Shown piece after piece: positions 8,911 to 18,528 of a stretch of 64,000 nucleotides of DNA (position 1 is the first letter of the stretch; each line of letters starts with the position of its first letter). The notes below the pieces were generated by a model that saw only the letters and a list, made by a program, of their open reading frames with translations, did no database searches and was not told where the DNA came from. The DNA is from Gammaproteobacteria bacterium RIFCSPHIGHO2_12_FULL_41_20 (lineage in GTDB: Bacteria; Pseudomonadota; Gammaproteobacteria; DSM-16500): contig MGYC01000008.1 in NCBI GenBank assembly GCA_001801575.1, positions 46,828 to 110,827 on the forward strand. Reading direction: 5' to 3'. The position numbers and the translations under genes were made by a program.

Positions 8911-10006
8911 ATGAAAAAACTTCTAAATAATCACTACCTGCTCTAGCGAGGCTATCTTGATGTCCGATATCCAGCCAATATTCCCGGATAGGAAATGTTC
9001 CAACATTAAGTCCTTTCTTCGCTAGCTGAGTTAAGAAATTTGGCATATCACAGTAAGAGTTAAAAGATAAGTATTGTAAAGCTTCTGGTTCTAAAATATA
9101 AATGCCCGCATTAATAAAATAATCTTGAGTAGGTTTTTCTTCAATATTAATTAATCTATGATCTACTCGGTTGATATTAACAACACCAAAGGGAATCGTA
9201 TTTTGATGTTGTCGCACACATAAAGTTGCCTGTGGTTTTGACTCTTGTTCTTGGTGAAAATCAAGTATATGACCAAAATTAATATTGGTTAATATATCCG
9301 CATTAACAACGAAAAAAGGCTTATCTGGCCTAACAGGTAACAAACTTAAACTACCCGCGGTCCCCAATGCCGTATTTTCTTCAATATATTCAATATGAAT
9401 ACCCCAGCGCGCCCCCGAACCATAATAATTACGAATCATTTCTGCTTTATAATTAACAGAAAAATAAAAATTCTTAAATCCAGATTTAATGAAATTTTCA
9501 AGTAAAATTTCTGAAATAGGTTTATCAGAGATCGTTAATAATGGTTTAGGACAATCAACTGTTAATGGGTGCAATCTTTTTCCCATTCCACCAGCCATGA
9601 ATATAACCCAATTTTCTCGGGTATGTTTTGTTAAAATATGATCAAATGTTTCTAATCCAATAACACGGTTTTCATCATCCACAACAGGTAAATGCAAAAT
9701 TCCTTTCGAGTGCATTTTCATTAGCAGCTGATCTTGATTCTCTGTTAAGGAAACTGTAATGGGATTATGATTCATAACATACTCAACAGAATTATTAAGA
9801 TTACCCTGCTTGAGTAAATAACGGCGAATATCGCCGTCTGTAATAATACCCAGCAACCGTTGCCTGTCATCAACCACTAATAATATACGTAAAGCCTCCT
9901 TATCCATATGTTCAATAGCAGATAAAATATTTGTATTCTTTGAAATTAATATATTTTTCCAATTAAGGTTAACGTCCTTGCTCATAAGGTTAACGTCCTT
10001 GCTCAT
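8909..10006 (-). CDS. CBS-domain nucleotidyltransferase, PtmE-like
   Basis: Two CBS domains (about residues 20-135) are followed by a sugar-1-phosphate nucleotidyltransferase domain with FMAGGMGKRLHPLT and PKPLL near residue 150. FFVVNADILTN follows, then INIEEKP and a C-terminal WLDIGHQDSL. This architecture is that of PtmE, the guanylyltransferase that makes GDP-GlcN(Ac) for legionaminic acid in Campylobacter. The 5' end carries a perfect 21-bp tandem duplication, giving MSKDVNL twice and two in-frame ATGs (10006 and 9985). AAGGA precedes the first. It is separated from the LegB-like gene by about 7 kb. Confidence 0.82.
   Translation of the reverse strand: MSKDVNLMSKDVNLNWKNILISKNTNILSAIEHMDKEALRILLVVDDRQRLLGIITDGDIRRYLLKQGNLNNSVEYVMNHNPITVSLTENQDQLLMKMHSKGILHLPVVDDENRVIGLETFDHILTKHTRENWVIFMAGGMGKRLHPLTVDCPKPLLTISDKPISEILLENFIKSGFKNFYFSVNYKAEMIRNYYGSGARWGIHIEYIEENTALGTAGSLSLLPVRPDKPFFVVNADILTNINFGHILDFHQEQESKPQATLCVRQHQNTIPFGVVNINRVDHRLINIEEKPTQDYFINAGIYILEPEALQYLSFNSYCDMPNFLTQLAKKGLNVGTFPIREYWLDIGHQDSLARAGSDYLEVFS
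9965..10006. repeat. Perfect 21-bp tandem duplication at a start codon
   Basis: Two identical copies of 21 bp (9965-9985 and 9986-10006). Each contains a start codon for the minus-strand CBS-nucleotidyltransferase, and each contains an internal AAGGACG that resembles a ribosome-binding site. The duplication stays in frame and adds seven residues. Confidence 0.92.
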
Positions 10007-10162
10007 GTTTCCTTTACTCTGTGGATGTATGATAACACGGATTTAAAATATAATTCACCCATTTCTATTTTGGTATGACATCTGCAAATTGCCACATTGA
10101 GTATGTTATTATGATGAATTAACACTACGAGCTCCTCTAGAGCGCTTTGTGTGTGGCTAAGC

Positions 10163-10191
10163 TTGACAAGTACTTGCAAAAGTAATAATAA
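10163..10191 (+). promoter_or_regulatory. Candidate sigma70 promoter for the oxygenase gene
   Basis: A perfect -35 (TTGACA, 10163-10168) is followed after 17 bp by an imperfect -10 (TAATAA, 10186-10191). It lies about 65 bp upstream of the GTG start at 10256 in the correct orientation. The weak -10 limits confidence. Confidence 0.4.
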
Positions 10192-10255
10192 ATGAATGAA
10201 AGTTAAGCTTTATGTAGAAATAATATGTTTTATATATCTGATATTTGGTTAATAT

Positions 10256-11080
10256 GTGAAGCCAATGGAATATTTTAAAGCGGAGGAAAGTTTAGTAAAA
10301 CATGGCTATGTAATATTGAATTTTTCGAATACAGAAAATTTATATAAAATTCAAAAAATAATTAACAGTGTATTTCCTATCACACCAACGTATTTACAAA
10401 ACAAGAATATAAAAGACGATGAATATTTGTTTTATGTTAAAACGGCTAAGGATAAAATAGTTGCAAGTGGATTAGTTAAAGGTATTTTATTAGAAAACAT
10501 CGATTTTTTTACTAGACTTTTAGGGCCTGATATTGATTTCCAATCTAACTTACATTTAAGAGTATCAAGACCTTATATAGAACAAGATTTTATAGATTGG
10601 CATCGCGATACTTTCAATGGAAATACATTCTGGGAAATCAATATCTGGTTTCCTGTTTTTCCTTTAGAAAAAGGTGCTGGTTTGAATATCATCAAAAATT
10701 CTCATATTCTACCATCCCAAAATATTCAATATGTTAATGAAAAAAATGAATTTCGTAGTAAAATCACTAAAGGATCTGTTGCGAGTACGTTAGGTTACCT
10801 TTATGCAATAAAAACAGATGATGTTATCTCACAATTAAACCCCGATCAAGAAGAATTATTAACTCCTCAATTAGGACAATTCATTTTGTTCTTTGGTTAT
10901 CTAGCGCATCGTGCACAAAATTTTTCTTCACTCACAAGAATATCAGTAGATCTTAGACTGAAAAGTATGTTTGCACCTACAAATACAAAACACGATTATT
11001 ATCAACCATTGACAAGAGGAGCTGTTGCCACTTATATTCAAAAAATAACTAAAATTAATGAGTATGTAGGTGATTCTTGA
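10256..11080 (+). CDS. Putative Fe(II)/2-oxoglutarate-type dioxygenase (phytanoyl-CoA hydroxylase-like)
   Basis: A 274-residue protein. It has an iron-binding H-x-D (DWHRD; His116, Asp118), a distal histidine in GYLAHRAQNFSS (His218), and a following arginine (Arg228 in LTRISVDLR) of the type that binds the 2-oxoglutarate carboxylate. LTPQLGQFILFFGY before the distal His fits the double-stranded beta-helix fold. A GTG start at 10256 is followed by ATG at 10265, and neither has a strong ribosome-binding site. Such genes in polysaccharide loci are thought to modify sugars; the substrate is unknown. A LIC12162-type transferase gene follows after 55 bp. Confidence 0.65.
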   Translation: MKPMEYFKAEESLVKHGYVILNFSNTENLYKIQKIINSVFPITPTYLQNKNIKDDEYLFYVKTAKDKIVASGLVKGILLENIDFFTRLLGPDIDFQSNLHLRVSRPYIEQDFIDWHRDTFNGNTFWEINIWFPVFPLEKGAGLNIIKNSHILPSQNIQYVNEKNEFRSKITKGSVASTLGYLYAIKTDDVISQLNPDQEELLTPQLGQFILFFGYLAHRAQNFSSLTRISVDLRLKSMFAPTNTKHDYYQPLTRGAVATYIQKITKINEYVGDS

Positions 11081-11135
11081 GAAATGTTAAAAAGCTATTC
11101 GTTGTAATATTTATAAAAAATGACTTGTACCTTTT

Positions 11136-12974
11136 ATGACACAAGAACACTCTTGTCATCCATCATTTTTAGCATTAACAGCCTTAGAGGAATTTTGGGA
11201 TAAATCTCAATTCATCTTGTTTCTAGGGCCGTGGTGTCAACCCCTCGATAAAATATCGGTAGATGAAAAAATTAATGCAACTGTCTTAGAGCATCCAGAC
11301 CTCGTTGATAACAGTCTTCATCAAGCTTATCACTATACATTTCAAATATATGAAAAATTATTGCATCAAATAGCAAATTGGCTTAATCGAATACATGGGG
11401 TCCATCTTTCATTAAACTATTGGAGAATCGTTATAGGACCATTTTTACTTTTATATATTCAAGTAACATACCACCGCTGGATGGCTTTAAAAATAGCAAT
11501 TTCTTCGTATTCGAACTTGAATACCATCGGATTAGCGAAAACTTCTTATATCACACCTATTAATTCCCATGAATTTGCATTATTTGCCGCAGAGAGTGAC
11601 ACATGGAATCACCAGCTGATGACTCAGATATTGGATTTAATGTCTTTTGATGTGAAATCCTATCAAGCTTATGAATGGAGTGACGAAGTTAAACAACGCC
11701 AATTATTATATGGTACTACAACATCGTACAAAAAAATAACGAGAATTAAAATAAAGTTAATTACTTTTTTAGCAAGAATGAGAAGATTAAACGTTGTGGG
11801 TATGTGTGGTGCAGGAGGAGCATTAGGTACAAAAGAAGATGTTTTAAAAGCTGTTTTACTATCTCAATTTACAATTCTTCCTATACTGGAGTCCAGGGCT
11901 ATTGAACGGGCTGCAATAGAACAAAGTACTCTAAACATGTCTATTCGAGAAAGTTTATCTAAATTAATGGTACAGGATGAATTTTCACGTATAGTTTTAG
12001 AAACACTAAAAGTTAATCTACCTATTATCTTTGTTGAACATTATCAGGAAGAGATGCAAAAAAGCATACGGTGTTTTCCGTTTTCTCCCCGTGTGATTTT
12101 AGGAGGGTGGATCTTAAATGATAGGATGGCAATGTGGGCAGCAAAATTAGCTGAACAAGGGAGTATGCTTATTTCCATACAACACGGTGGAGTTTATGGG
12201 ATGTTAAACTTCACTACCTATGAAGAACTTGAAAAAGCAAATAGTGATATTTTTATTTCTTGGGGATGGAAAGCTATAAATAGCAATGTATTACCAGCAC
12301 CCTCTGTCTATATTTGTAAGCGAAAAGAAATGAAAGAACGAGCGAATTATATAAATCAAAGTAATTTCATTTTATGGGTAACTACTGATAGAATGCGATA
12401 TTCTGTGCACTTGAGTAGTGTTTCGGTATCATGTCATGAGTATCTTTCTTGGCAAGAACAGTTCTTAGCTAATGTAAAATCAACAATTCTAGATCAAATC
12501 ATAATTCGCTTGCCCCCCACATCAAAATTACACACCTTCCTACAAAAAAGATGGAGTTCTTTAAATATTCAATCTCCTAACGGAAAAGGATCTTTTTTTG
12601 AACAATTAAATAATGCAAAAATTGTTATTGTTGATAATGCTAATACTACTTTTTTATATGCATTAGCATTCAATATTCCAACGATTTTGTTTTGGGATAA
12701 ATTGGCTTGGGAAATGCGTGAAGAGGCAAAACCATACTTTAGTGCATTACAAGAAGTTGGTATTTATCATGATTCACCAAAATCAGCTGCAGAGATGTTG
12801 AATAAAGTTTTTGATAATCCTTCTTATTGGTGGAGTAATGCTGCCTTACAATCAGCGCGTCAAGAATTTTGTAACAATTATGCGAAAATATCTCCAAATT
12901 GGTTACGAGATTGGGTCAATCTATTGGCCAATTTACTAAAAAAGAGAGATGCTCTTGCGCCAAAATATACTTGA
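11136..12974 (+). CDS. Putative transferase, LIC12162 family
   Basis: A 612-residue protein matching the LIC12162 family of large proteins found in O-antigen-type loci of Leptospira and other bacteria. Diagnostic segments are FLGPWCQPLD near the N-terminus, IHGVHLSLNYWRIVIGPFLL near residue 90, and, in the C-terminal half, ISIQHGGVYGML, IKAINS-like and DNANTTFLYALAFNIPTILFW. The C-terminal part resembles a GT-B/CMP-sugar-type transferase fold with a conserved QHGG. No membrane segments are evident. The transferred group is not established for the family. It lies between the oxygenase gene and wza. Confidence 0.75.
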   Translation: MTQEHSCHPSFLALTALEEFWDKSQFILFLGPWCQPLDKISVDEKINATVLEHPDLVDNSLHQAYHYTFQIYEKLLHQIANWLNRIHGVHLSLNYWRIVIGPFLLLYIQVTYHRWMALKIAISSYSNLNTIGLAKTSYITPINSHEFALFAAESDTWNHQLMTQILDLMSFDVKSYQAYEWSDEVKQRQLLYGTTTSYKKITRIKIKLITFLARMRRLNVVGMCGAGGALGTKEDVLKAVLLSQFTILPILESRAIERAAIEQSTLNMSIRESLSKLMVQDEFSRIVLETLKVNLPIIFVEHYQEEMQKSIRCFPFSPRVILGGWILNDRMAMWAAKLAEQGSMLISIQHGGVYGMLNFTTYEELEKANSDIFISWGWKAINSNVLPAPSVYICKRKEMKERANYINQSNFILWVTTDRMRYSVHLSSVSVSCHEYLSWQEQFLANVKSTILDQIIIRLPPTSKLHTFLQKRWSSLNIQSPNGKGSFFEQLNNAKIVIVDNANTTFLYALAFNIPTILFWDKLAWEMREEAKPYFSALQEVGIYHDSPKSAAEMLNKVFDNPSYWWSNAALQSARQEFCNNYAKISPNWLRDWVNLLANLLKKRDALAPKYT

Positions 12975-13195
12975 GCGGGTATTGAATTTTTTTTTAAAAT
13001 TCGTAGAATGCATAAATGCTGCAAAGTGAAGGAAAAGAAGAGCGGTGTTAGTGATAACGTTGAAAAAAATATGTTTTTATCTCGATATGCCATAATTTTC
13101 GAATTAAAGGTCTATTTTGACAATCTTAATAACCATTTAAAAGAGATTACTATAACGCTATTGGGCTAAGAAAATTTGGGAACAAGGATTTAATA

Positions 13196-14071
13196 ATGGT
13201 TAATATCAGTTCAAACAAAGGGATATTTTTTGCTAGTCTTTTTATTTTATTGTGTGGATGTGCACCATTAGTTCCTAGTAATTATCTCACTACTCTCAGT
13301 ATTAAGACACCCCAAAAAGCGAATGGAAAATTTATCAATCCACAACTTATTCCATTGAATGCTGAAATGTTAAATACCCCCATTGGCAGAGAATTATTGC
13401 TACCGGCTATGATGCCCCAGCCTTATCGTATAGGCCCTTATGATAATTTAAATATTATAGTCTGGGGTCATCCAGATATTAGTACAATTGCCACTGCACC
13501 TATTGTTAACACGAATGCAAGTTTAACTTCAATGACAACGTCGATCAATGGTTCAACAAATCCAGTAATATCTGTTGAAACAGATGGTACTATTTTCTAC
13601 CCTTATGTCGGTCGTATGAAAATTGCAGGTTTAACATTGAATGAAGCGCAAGCGAGTATATCACAACGTTTATCAAAATATATTATTAATCCACAAGTTA
13701 CCATACAGGTGGCGAAATACCGTAATCGGAACATTTATGTGTTAGGAGAAGTTAACGCGCCAGGCATGCAACCTTTGACAGATAAGCCACATTCTTTAAT
13801 GGAGGCTCTTGTTAATGCGGGTGATATTAATACTCGTTCTGCTGATCCGACCCACATATATTTAGTGCGAGGCTCTTATCAAAGGCCAGTTATATTTTGG
13901 TTGAATGCAACTACGCCGCAATCATTGTTAATTGCACAACGCTTTCCTTTGCAAGAAAATGACATTGTATATGTTTCAGCAGCTATATTGAATCCATGGA
14001 ATAATTTTGTGAATCAAGTATTACCCAATTTCACAACTTACTTTACTATCAAGGGACTTGCCAATTCATGA
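13196..14071 (+). CDS. wza: Polysaccharide export outer-membrane lipoprotein (Wza/OPX type)
   Basis: The protein starts with a type II signal peptide ending in LLCGC (lipidated Cys22). A polysaccharide-export domain opens with YRIGPYDNLNIIVWGHPDIS, and an SLBB domain has RNIYVLGEVNAPGMQPL and SLMEALVNAGDINTRSADP. At 291 residues it is shorter than E. coli Wza (about 380), so the C-terminal transmembrane-ring region is abbreviated. Its last codons overlap the wzc start (ATGA), indicating coupled translation. It forms the outer-membrane channel for the glycan made by this locus. Confidence 0.88.
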   Translation: MVNISSNKGIFFASLFILLCGCAPLVPSNYLTTLSIKTPQKANGKFINPQLIPLNAEMLNTPIGRELLLPAMMPQPYRIGPYDNLNIIVWGHPDISTIATAPIVNTNASLTSMTTSINGSTNPVISVETDGTIFYPYVGRMKIAGLTLNEAQASISQRLSKYIINPQVTIQVAKYRNRNIYVLGEVNAPGMQPLTDKPHSLMEALVNAGDINTRSADPTHIYLVRGSYQRPVIFWLNATTPQSLLIAQRFPLQENDIVYVSAAILNPWNNFVNQVLPNFTTYFTIKGLANS

Positions 14072-16305
14072 ACAAATATGAGCAACCTACAGAATCGAGA
14101 TATGCCTTTCTCCCGGACAATGGTATTGATATTCGTCGTATAATAGAACAATTATATCAGTATCGATGGTTCATGTTAGGAACTACTGTCATTACTTTTT
14201 TTATTGCTCTTTGTTATACTTTTACTATTACACCTCACTATCAAACGACAGCTGCTTTACAAATAAAAACTCAAAATATGGGGGGCGGTAGCTTATTCAA
14301 AAGTCTTAGAATGAGCTCTGCTAATTCTTCTGTGGACACATTAGTCGCTTTACTTAAAACTCGTTATATTTTAGAACCGGTTATTATTGAAAAAAAACTA
14401 AATGTTTCTATATCACCTGCTTATTTTTCATTTTTTGGCGCTTGGATGGCAAGACATTATAATGGCAAAGGTCTCGCTAAACCATTTATGGGTCTTAATG
14501 CTTATGCTTGGGGTGGCGAGGAATTCGAAATTAAAGAATTAAAGGTGCCTGTTAATGTAGATCGTTCCTTTCAATTAATTGCAGGTCCAGGCAATACCTA
14601 TCAGTTTTATTCAGATACTGGTAAATTATTATTCTCAGGTAAGGTAGGAGAGTTAGCTACCGATAAAAGTGGTACTATTCAATTACAACTTTCTACATTT
14701 AAAGCACGACCGGGTACAAAATTTACAGTTACCTATCAATCACCGGTTAATTTAATCAACCCATTGGCTGGCAGAATACAAGTTTCACCTATCTTTGGCA
14801 CAGACCCAACGCAAAGTACTGGTATAATACAATTACAATTAATGGGTTCTAATCCTAATGAAATTGTCACTACTTTAAATAGTATTATTCAGTATATTGT
14901 TGTAAAAAATATACAACAAAAAACCGATGAAATGCAAAATACATTGAATTTTTTAAAACAACGTCTTCCTGAATTAAAGTTAAACTTGGAAAAAGTCGAA
15001 AATACATTAAATCAATATCATATGCGTACAGATACGCTCAGCATGTCTATGGTTAGTCAATCTTTAATTCGTCAATTATTTACTGTACAAGCTGAATTAG
15101 CTAAATTAGCTACTCAAAAAGAAGAGTTATTACAAGTTTATACGCCTCAACATCCTCTGATTATTATTGCTAATGGAAAAGAACAAGGACTGCAACAAAA
15201 GCTTGCTTCTATTAAAGCAGAAATTAGGAAATTTCCTGCCCTTAACCAACAAGAGGTAACTTTATTACGTGAGGCTAAAATAAGAACTTCAACTTATATT
15301 AATTTATTAAATAATCAACAACAGTTAGAGATTGCCAATGCAAGTGTAACAACAGATGTGTTACCTTTATCAGATGCCATACCACCTGCCAGAATGCCGT
15401 CACATAAAATTTCTATCCTTTTCTCTGGCATATTAATGGGTTTATTTCTATCTTCTTTTGTTGTATTAATTAAAGCTCTGTTATTCAAAACGATAGAATC
15501 TTCAGAAGAACTTGAAGAGGCGTTAAACATACCTGTACGATGTATCCTACCTTATAGTCGCCAACAAAAGAAAATAGAAAAAGTATATGAGAGAAAAGTG
15601 AAAGGTTCAGTTCCGGCTTCTTCTTTGCCCTTAGTATTAGTGAAACAAGCTCCTGAAGATGTTTTGGCGGAAAGTTTAAGAGGATTGCGTGTCAGTTTAC
15701 AGCTTTTATCTCCTATGGTTGTTAAGCCTATTATTGCCATGATGGGGAGTACGAGCAATATAGGAAAAAGTTTTATATCTTTAAATTTAGCTCAAATTTT
15801 TGCAGAATCTGGTAAACGTACATTGTTAATTGATGCTGATATTCGTAGAGGAAGGTTGCACAAGTCATTGCTTCAACCGAAGAGCAATGGTTTATCTGAA
15901 TATATGGAATCCTCATGTCAGTATGAAGATATTTTTCGTTCTCTTAATAATAAATTATTTTTTATTTCCTGTGGTTCCTATACTCGGCAGCCTACTGAAT
16001 TATTTCAAAATTCGCGTTTTCCGGATCTATTAGAAAAAGCTGCCAACGATTTTGATCAAATTATAGTAGATAATCCACCACTTCTTCCGGTGACAGATTC
16101 TCTTTTGATTACTCGGCATTGCAATATAAAACTTTTCGTCGTGAGTGCTAAAGAAGATAAATTAGTAGATGTGAGACAATCTATTAAAAAGGCTCAAGCT
16201 CATAATATTGATATAAATGGTATTGTATTTAACTACAGACGTTCTGATGCAACTTATGGAGGAGCTTACTATTATCGATATGCTTATACTACAACAACCA
16301 CCTAG
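14068..16305 (+). CDS. wzc: Polysaccharide co-polymerase / BY-kinase (Wzc type)
   Basis: Inner-membrane protein with two transmembrane segments (about residues 34-56 and 445-465). The N-terminal Wzz domain lies before the first segment and extends into a long periplasmic coiled-coil region. The cytoplasmic tyrosine-kinase domain has a Walker A (GSTSNIGKS, near residue 560), a Walker A' (LLIDADIRRG, near 588) and DNPPLLPVTDSL. The C-terminus carries the expected Tyr cluster (ATYGGAYYYRYAY). It controls chain length and export together with Wza. No matching Wzb-type phosphatase is seen in the window. Confidence 0.9.
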   Translation: MNKYEQPTESRYAFLPDNGIDIRRIIEQLYQYRWFMLGTTVITFFIALCYTFTITPHYQTTAALQIKTQNMGGGSLFKSLRMSSANSSVDTLVALLKTRYILEPVIIEKKLNVSISPAYFSFFGAWMARHYNGKGLAKPFMGLNAYAWGGEEFEIKELKVPVNVDRSFQLIAGPGNTYQFYSDTGKLLFSGKVGELATDKSGTIQLQLSTFKARPGTKFTVTYQSPVNLINPLAGRIQVSPIFGTDPTQSTGIIQLQLMGSNPNEIVTTLNSIIQYIVVKNIQQKTDEMQNTLNFLKQRLPELKLNLEKVENTLNQYHMRTDTLSMSMVSQSLIRQLFTVQAELAKLATQKEELLQVYTPQHPLIIIANGKEQGLQQKLASIKAEIRKFPALNQQEVTLLREAKIRTSTYINLLNNQQQLEIANASVTTDVLPLSDAIPPARMPSHKISILFSGILMGLFLSSFVVLIKALLFKTIESSEELEEALNIPVRCILPYSRQQKKIEKVYERKVKGSVPASSLPLVLVKQAPEDVLAESLRGLRVSLQLLSPMVVKPIIAMMGSTSNIGKSFISLNLAQIFAESGKRTLLIDADIRRGRLHKSLLQPKSNGLSEYMESSCQYEDIFRSLNNKLFFISCGSYTRQPTELFQNSRFPDLLEKAANDFDQIIVDNPPLLPVTDSLLITRHCNIKLFVVSAKEDKLVDVRQSIKKAQAHNIDINGIVFNYRRSDATYGGAYYYRYAYTTTTT

Positions 16306-16418
16306 TATGTTGTCTCGCTTTCTATTTGGGATTAAAACAATGTATATCGAAAAATGAAAATTTATTAAAATTGCGCGAATTGCCTCGATCTTCGAAGGAG
16401 CTTTGTAAAGGGAAAATC

Positions 16419-17243
16419 ATGAAAGTCGTTATTTTATGTGGTGGATTAGGGACACGTTTGAGTGAAGAAACACAAGTAAGACCGAAGCCATTGGTTAATA
16501 TTGGAAATCGACCGATTCTTTGGCATATCATGAAAATATATTCATCGTATGGATTTAAAAATTTTTTATTAGCTGTTGGTTATAAAGGAGAAATGGTTAA
16601 ACAATATTTTTTAGACTATTATTCACTAGGGAGTGATTTTAATATTAATTTAAGTAATGGCGAAATAAATTATATCAACCGATGTCGTGAAGATTGGATG
16701 ATTGATGTCATAGATACGGGCTTACACTCATTGACGGGTGGTCGATTGCATCGATTAGAAAAATATTTACCTAATGAAACATTTATGCTGACTTATGGCG
16801 ATGGTGTTTCTAATGTTAATATTCTTAAATTACTTGAATTTCATCGATCTCACGGAAAACTAGCTACTGTTACTGCTGTACATCCTGTAGCAAGATTTGG
16901 AGAAATGGAACTAAAAGGCAATATGGTTCATAGTTTTAATGAAAAGCCTCAAACTCGTCAGGGGTGGATTAATGGAGGCTTTTTTGTTTTTGAACCAGGC
17001 ATATTTAAATATTTAAAAGGCGATATGACTATTTTGGAAAAAGAACCCTTAGAGAATCTTGCTCATGAGGAGCAATTAGCGGCTTATCTTCATGATGGAT
17101 TTTGGCATTGTATGGATACAGTGCGAGATATTTCTGTTTTAGAATCTTTGTGTGCATCTGGTAATGCACCATGGTGTGTTTGGGATAAAAAAATGACAAA
17201 CACGAGCTCCTTGATGAATGCTTTCGGAGAAGAAGTGACATAA
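16419..17243 (+). CDS. rfbF: Glucose-1-phosphate cytidylyltransferase
   Basis: Makes CDP-glucose from CTP and glucose-1-phosphate. It has the nucleotidyltransferase signature MKVVILCGGLGTRLSEET, PKPLVNIGNRPILWHIM, LTYGDGVSNVN, INGGFFVFEP and the RfbF-type C-terminal WHCMDTVRDIS. The start at 16419 is chosen because AAAGGGAAAA lies just upstream and the product then aligns with the family (274 residues). The usual partner RfbG (CDP-glucose 4,6-dehydratase) is not in the window. It is followed by a GT4 gene and an RmlD-like reductase on the same strand. Confidence 0.9.
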   Translation: MKVVILCGGLGTRLSEETQVRPKPLVNIGNRPILWHIMKIYSSYGFKNFLLAVGYKGEMVKQYFLDYYSLGSDFNINLSNGEINYINRCREDWMIDVIDTGLHSLTGGRLHRLEKYLPNETFMLTYGDGVSNVNILKLLEFHRSHGKLATVTAVHPVARFGEMELKGNMVHSFNEKPQTRQGWINGGFFVFEPGIFKYLKGDMTILEKEPLENLAHEEQLAAYLHDGFWHCMDTVRDISVLESLCASGNAPWCVWDKKMTNTSSLMNAFGEEVT

Positions 17244-17305
17244 CTTTAGATATATTGATCTAGCAACAAATAGCTTATGGGATGAAAGAAATTGCGTAAT
17301 TTTTT

Positions 17306-18523
17306 ATGAATATCTTAATTATTTCACAGTATTTTTGGCCCGAAAATTTCCGAATTAATGATATAGCCCAAGGGTTAATTGATCGTGGGCATATTGTTAC
17401 TGTGTTAACTGGCAAACCTAATTATCCTGAAGGGCGTTTTTATTCTGGATATCATTTTTTTAATAAAAGCCGAGAGTTATATAACTCTATTAATATTATC
17501 CGTTCTCCCATTATTCCTCGAGGTAAAAACAAAGTACAATTAGCGTTAAATTATTTATCCTTTGCTTTTTTTGCTAGTATTGTCGGTGTTTTTAAATGTG
17601 GGCGTCCTGATGTTATTTTTGTTTATGAACCCTCCCCGATTACTGTTGCATTACCGGCAATATTTATAAAGAAAATCAAAAAAATTCCTATTCTTTTTTG
17701 GGTTCAAGATTTGTGGCCAGAAAGTGTTGTGACTGTTGGAGCAATTTCTTCTCGAAGCTTATTAAAGTGGCTAGAGTGGCTGGTCCATTTTATTTATCAA
17801 CGGTGTGACTATATTTTAACAACATCCCTCGCTTATTTTGGGCCAATTAAAAAATTTAATGTGCCTGAGACAAAGCTTCGTTATTTTCCGCAAACAGCAG
17901 AAGATTTTTATAAACCCATTGAAAATGCCATTCAGTTACCTGAAGAAAAGCTATTGCCACAGGGATTTCGCATTATTTTTTCAGGCAATATAGGTAAAGC
18001 ACAAGATATTGAGACTATTGTCAACGCTGCGTCGGAGATCAAAGAATATAAAAAAATAAAATGGATTTTTTTAGGCGATGGATCAAAACGAAAATGGCTA
18101 GAAAAAACAATAAAACAATATGAGTTATCAGAAACGGTATTTTGGTTGGGGCAATATTCAGCTGAAGCGATGCCACGTTTTTTTTCTTGTGCTAATGTTC
18201 TCTTGGTGACTTTGAAAAGCGATCCTTTCTGTTCTTTGGCAATTCCAGCTAAAATACAATCTTATTTGGCGTGTGCGAAACCTATTATAGGTGCTTTAGA
18301 TGGAGAGGGGCGAAGAGTTATCGAGGAAGCGAAAGCAGGTATGGTGACAGCAAGTGGTGATTTTAAGGCCCTTGCGAGTATAGCGCTTAAAATGTACTCG
18401 CTTAGCGCTGACGATCAAAAGCAGATGGGGATAAATGGCCAAACATATTTTCAACAACATTTTCAGCGCGATGTTTTGTTAATAAAGCTAGAAAATTGGA
18501 TGGATGAATTGAGGGAGCAGTAA
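17306..18523 (+). CDS. Glycosyltransferase family 4, WbuB-like
   Basis: A GT-B enzyme of 405 residues with the N-terminal signature of the WbuB/WcaI group: ISQYFWPENFRINDIAQGL and LTGKPNYPEGRFY. IPILFWVQDLWPESV and FSGNIGKAQDIETIV are further group markers. The donor-site region is AIPAKIQSYLACAKPIIG. WbuB-type enzymes transfer amino sugars such as FucNAc; the donor here is unknown. It ends 5 bp before the RmlD-like gene, so the two are co-transcribed. Confidence 0.82.
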   Translation: MNILIISQYFWPENFRINDIAQGLIDRGHIVTVLTGKPNYPEGRFYSGYHFFNKSRELYNSINIIRSPIIPRGKNKVQLALNYLSFAFFASIVGVFKCGRPDVIFVYEPSPITVALPAIFIKKIKKIPILFWVQDLWPESVVTVGAISSRSLLKWLEWLVHFIYQRCDYILTTSLAYFGPIKKFNVPETKLRYFPQTAEDFYKPIENAIQLPEEKLLPQGFRIIFSGNIGKAQDIETIVNAASEIKEYKKIKWIFLGDGSKRKWLEKTIKQYELSETVFWLGQYSAEAMPRFFSCANVLLVTLKSDPFCSLAIPAKIQSYLACAKPIIGALDGEGRRVIEEAKAGMVTASGDFKALASIALKMYSLSADDQKQMGINGQTYFQQHFQRDVLLIKLENWMDELREQ

Positions 18524-18528
18524 GGATA

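Noticed and set aside
13100..13195. Promoter-like TTGACA upstream of wza
   Set aside because: No -10 at a usual distance; a TATAAC lies about 28 bp away, which is too far.
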